A stretch of DNA of 33,292 nt from the NCBI RefSeq assembly GCF_001644195.2, contig NZ_LWBL02000071.1, positions 1 to 33,292 of the forward strand. The letters are read 5' to 3'. Of the stretch, positions 32,029 to 33,292 are shown in pieces. The stretch comes from Bacillus marinisedimentorum. Its GTDB lineage: Bacteria > Bacillota > Bacilli > Bacillales > Bacillaceae_O. A model generated the notes under the pieces. That model was given only the letters and a program-made list of their open reading frames with translations. It was not told the DNA's origin and did no database searches. Within the stretch, counting starts at the first letter, position 1, and the number at the start of each line of letters is the position of its first letter. The translations under genes and the position numbers were made by a program.

Positions 32029-32943
32029 ATGCGTCCACTTAAAGTTGGAATGGTCGGCCTTGGCGGTATTGCCCAGAAGGTGTATTTACCGCTCTTGTCC
32101 AAAGAAGAGAATTGGGAATTCACCGGTGTTTACACACCGAATGAAGAAAAGCGGAAAACGATCGGCCGGTTGTATCGGCTGAAGCCATATCCAGATTTAC
32201 AAACATTGAGCAGCGATATCGATGCGGCTTTTGTCCACAGTTCAACCGAGTCCCACTTTGAAGTCGTCTCGCATCTTTTGAAAAGCGGAATTGATGTATA
32301 TGTCGACAAGCCGCTTGCTGCTGACGCCAGGGATGCTGAAAAGCTCGTTGAACTGAGCAGAATCAGCCAGCGCAAGCTGATGGTAGGGTTCAACCGCCGT
32401 TTTGCGCCGTTATATGAAAAAGCGAAAGAAACGGCTGGGCCGCCGGCCTGGGTGCGAATTGAAAAACACCGGGCCGACAAAGTCAGAAACGTACCATATG
32501 AAGAAACGCTGCTTGATGATTATATACATCTCGTAGATCTCGCCCGCTGGTTCGGTGCTGAGGATATGCGGTTCGGACATATCGAAAAAAACAGTGAAGG
32601 TTCTCTCGTTTATGCCAATCATGCGTATACAACTGCAGATAGCGTGACAGTTTTTACCGGTATGCACAGGAAGGCCGGAACAAATGCCGAAACCCTTGAA
32701 CTTGTGTCCGAGGGGCAGGTGGTAAGGGTGCGTGACCTGGAATCAATGGAAATCGAGCGGGAGAGCCGAATCGAATGCACCTCCTCCCCTTCATGGGACT
32801 CAATTTTGACAAGGCGGGGATTCACAGGCGCTGTCAACCACTTTATCGAATCGATCGAGGGTGATACCCAGCCTGCAGCCGATGGTGAAGAAGGACTCAA
32901 AACCCAGCTGCTGTTGGAGCAAATTGCATCTGAAAGCAAGTGA
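32029..32943 (+). CDS. Gfo/Idh/MocA family oxidoreductase
   Basis: 304 aa. N-terminal Rossmann domain (VGMVGLGGIAQKVYLPLL), the DKPL motif (YVDKPLAADARDAEKL) that stands for the family's EKP, MVGFNRRFAPLY, and the catalytic-type LLDDYIHLVDLARWFG. Members oxidise or epimerise sugars, inositols and their acids with NAD(P). It is the last gene of the cluster, coupled to the DUF7916-like gene (17-bp gap, SD AAAGGAG). The substrate is not evident; by context an amino sugar or a cell-wall-derived sugar. Confidence 0.9.
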   Translation: MRPLKVGMVGLGGIAQKVYLPLLSKEENWEFTGVYTPNEEKRKTIGRLYRLKPYPDLQTLSSDIDAAFVHSSTESHFEVVSHLLKSGIDVYVDKPLAADARDAEKLVELSRISQRKLMVGFNRRFAPLYEKAKETAGPPAWVRIEKHRADKVRNVPYEETLLDDYIHLVDLARWFGAEDMRFGHIEKNSEGSLVYANHAYTTADSVTVFTGMHRKAGTNAETLELVSEGQVVRVRDLESMEIERESRIECTSSPSWDSILTRRGFTGAVNHFIESIEGDTQPAADGEEGLKTQLLLEQIASESK

Positions 32944-32991
32944 ATAAGGAAAAAACTGCAGTGAAAGTTGAATAAAATAACATACCTTTTG

Positions 32992-33028
32992 GAGGTGTAA
33001 TCAGCGCGCTAATTCGCACCTCTTTTTT
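32992..33028 (+). terminator. Terminator of the amino-sugar cluster
   Basis: GAGGTG ... CACCTC with the inner palindrome GCGCGC in the loop, followed by TTTTTT. Confidence 0.75.
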
Positions 33029-33077
33029 GGTGTAAAAAGGTCTACACGACCATTTCTATTACTCTTATATCCTAAAT

Positions 33078-33132
33078 AAAAGAAGAACAGCAGACATGAT
33101 TTTTACGATTTGGTCTGCTGTTCTTCTTTTTA
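33078..33132. terminator. Bidirectional terminator
   Basis: AAAAGAAGAACAGCAGAC pairs perfectly with GTCTGCTGTTCTTCTTTT over 18 bp around a 17-nt loop; it has T-runs on both strands. Confidence 0.85.
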
Positions 33133-33178
33133 TTTAATGTATTGGCTGTGTTAAAGCTCAATGTTGTATTTTTCACTA

Positions 33179-33292
33179 GTTGATTGGAGTGGAGGGTGCG
33201 AGACTCCTCGAAAATAAAAATCAATTTTCTTCGTGCGGTGTCAAGTCGAGAAAGCCTATCCAATGTCCTGCGGGACTAGCGGGACAGTGAGG
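33179..33292 (-). repeat. Dispersed repeat, copy R7 (3'-arm insert, cut by window end)
   Basis: Starts GTTGATTGGAGTGGAGGGTG, then the 3'-arm insert in reverse (GAGACTCCTCGAAAATAAAA ... TTCTTCGTGCGGTGTCAAG), then the core (GTCCTGCGGGACTAGCGGGA) and on past the end of the window. The insert matches R1 and especially R4. Confidence 0.75.

Overview
The window is a chromosomal stretch of a Gram-positive, endospore-former-type bacterium of the family Bacillaceae. Evidence: the gene order yaaC / guaB-dacA-pdxS-pdxT-[T-box]-serS-tRNA-Ser / dgk-dck is the one found near the replication origin of Bacillus subtilis; Shine-Dalgarno sites are strong (AAAGGAGG type); TTG and GTG starts are common; a T-box and a cre-like site are present. 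Species cannot be fixed from the sequence. It is not recognisably B. subtilis or the B. cereus group.

Layout. (1) 1-800: two small minus-strand genes of unknown function (98 aa coiled coil, 41 aa membrane peptide), each with a terminator. (2) 990-1320: dispersed repeat copies. (3) 1.4-11.1 kb: conserved housekeeping block: yaaC (-), guaB, dacA, pdxST (vitamin B6), a seryl T-box with UCC specifier, serS, tRNA-Ser(UGA), then dgk-dck (-). (4) 11.4 kb: tRNA-Arg(CCU). From here the order departs from B. subtilis. (5) 11.7-17.0 kb: a DUF4387 / DUF1446 (AtuA-like) operon with a HutC-type GntR regulator, facing a TRAP-like permease, a small membrane protein and a class I amidotransferase-like hydrolase. 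A 25-bp motif, identical except for one base, lies just downstream of the -10 box of both structural promoters, which marks the locus as one regulon. (6) 17.1-17.45 kb: a 52-bp-period array of hairpins. (7) 17.5-19.7 kb: CrtC/AttH lipocalin-like protein, a 58-aa protein resembling sigma-70 region 3, a family-5-like uracil-DNA glycosylase and a possible 34-aa ORF. (8) 20.7-23.2 kb: a candidate cell-cell signalling locus: a PlcR-like HTH-TPR regulator, a 47-aa secreted propeptide ending in a PapR-like tail (EDIPFHH), an intracellular-type subtilisin and two ~30-aa hydrophobic peptides resembling holin-like toxins. (9) 23.7-25.1 kb: cardiolipin synthase. (10) 26.0-32.9 kb: amino-sugar operon nagA-nagB-nagR-murQ-nagP plus a DUF7916-like protein and a Gfo/Idh/MocA oxidoreductase, preceded by a NagR-type operator and a cre-like site.

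Intergenic regions carry at least six copies and several fragments of one modular palindromic repeat family (about 130-195 bp). The copies show compensatory changes in their stems and two optional inserts of about 60 bp. The best candidate for a new system is the PlcR/PapR-like module at 21.6-23.2 kb; the second is the twin-operator AtuA/TRAP locus.
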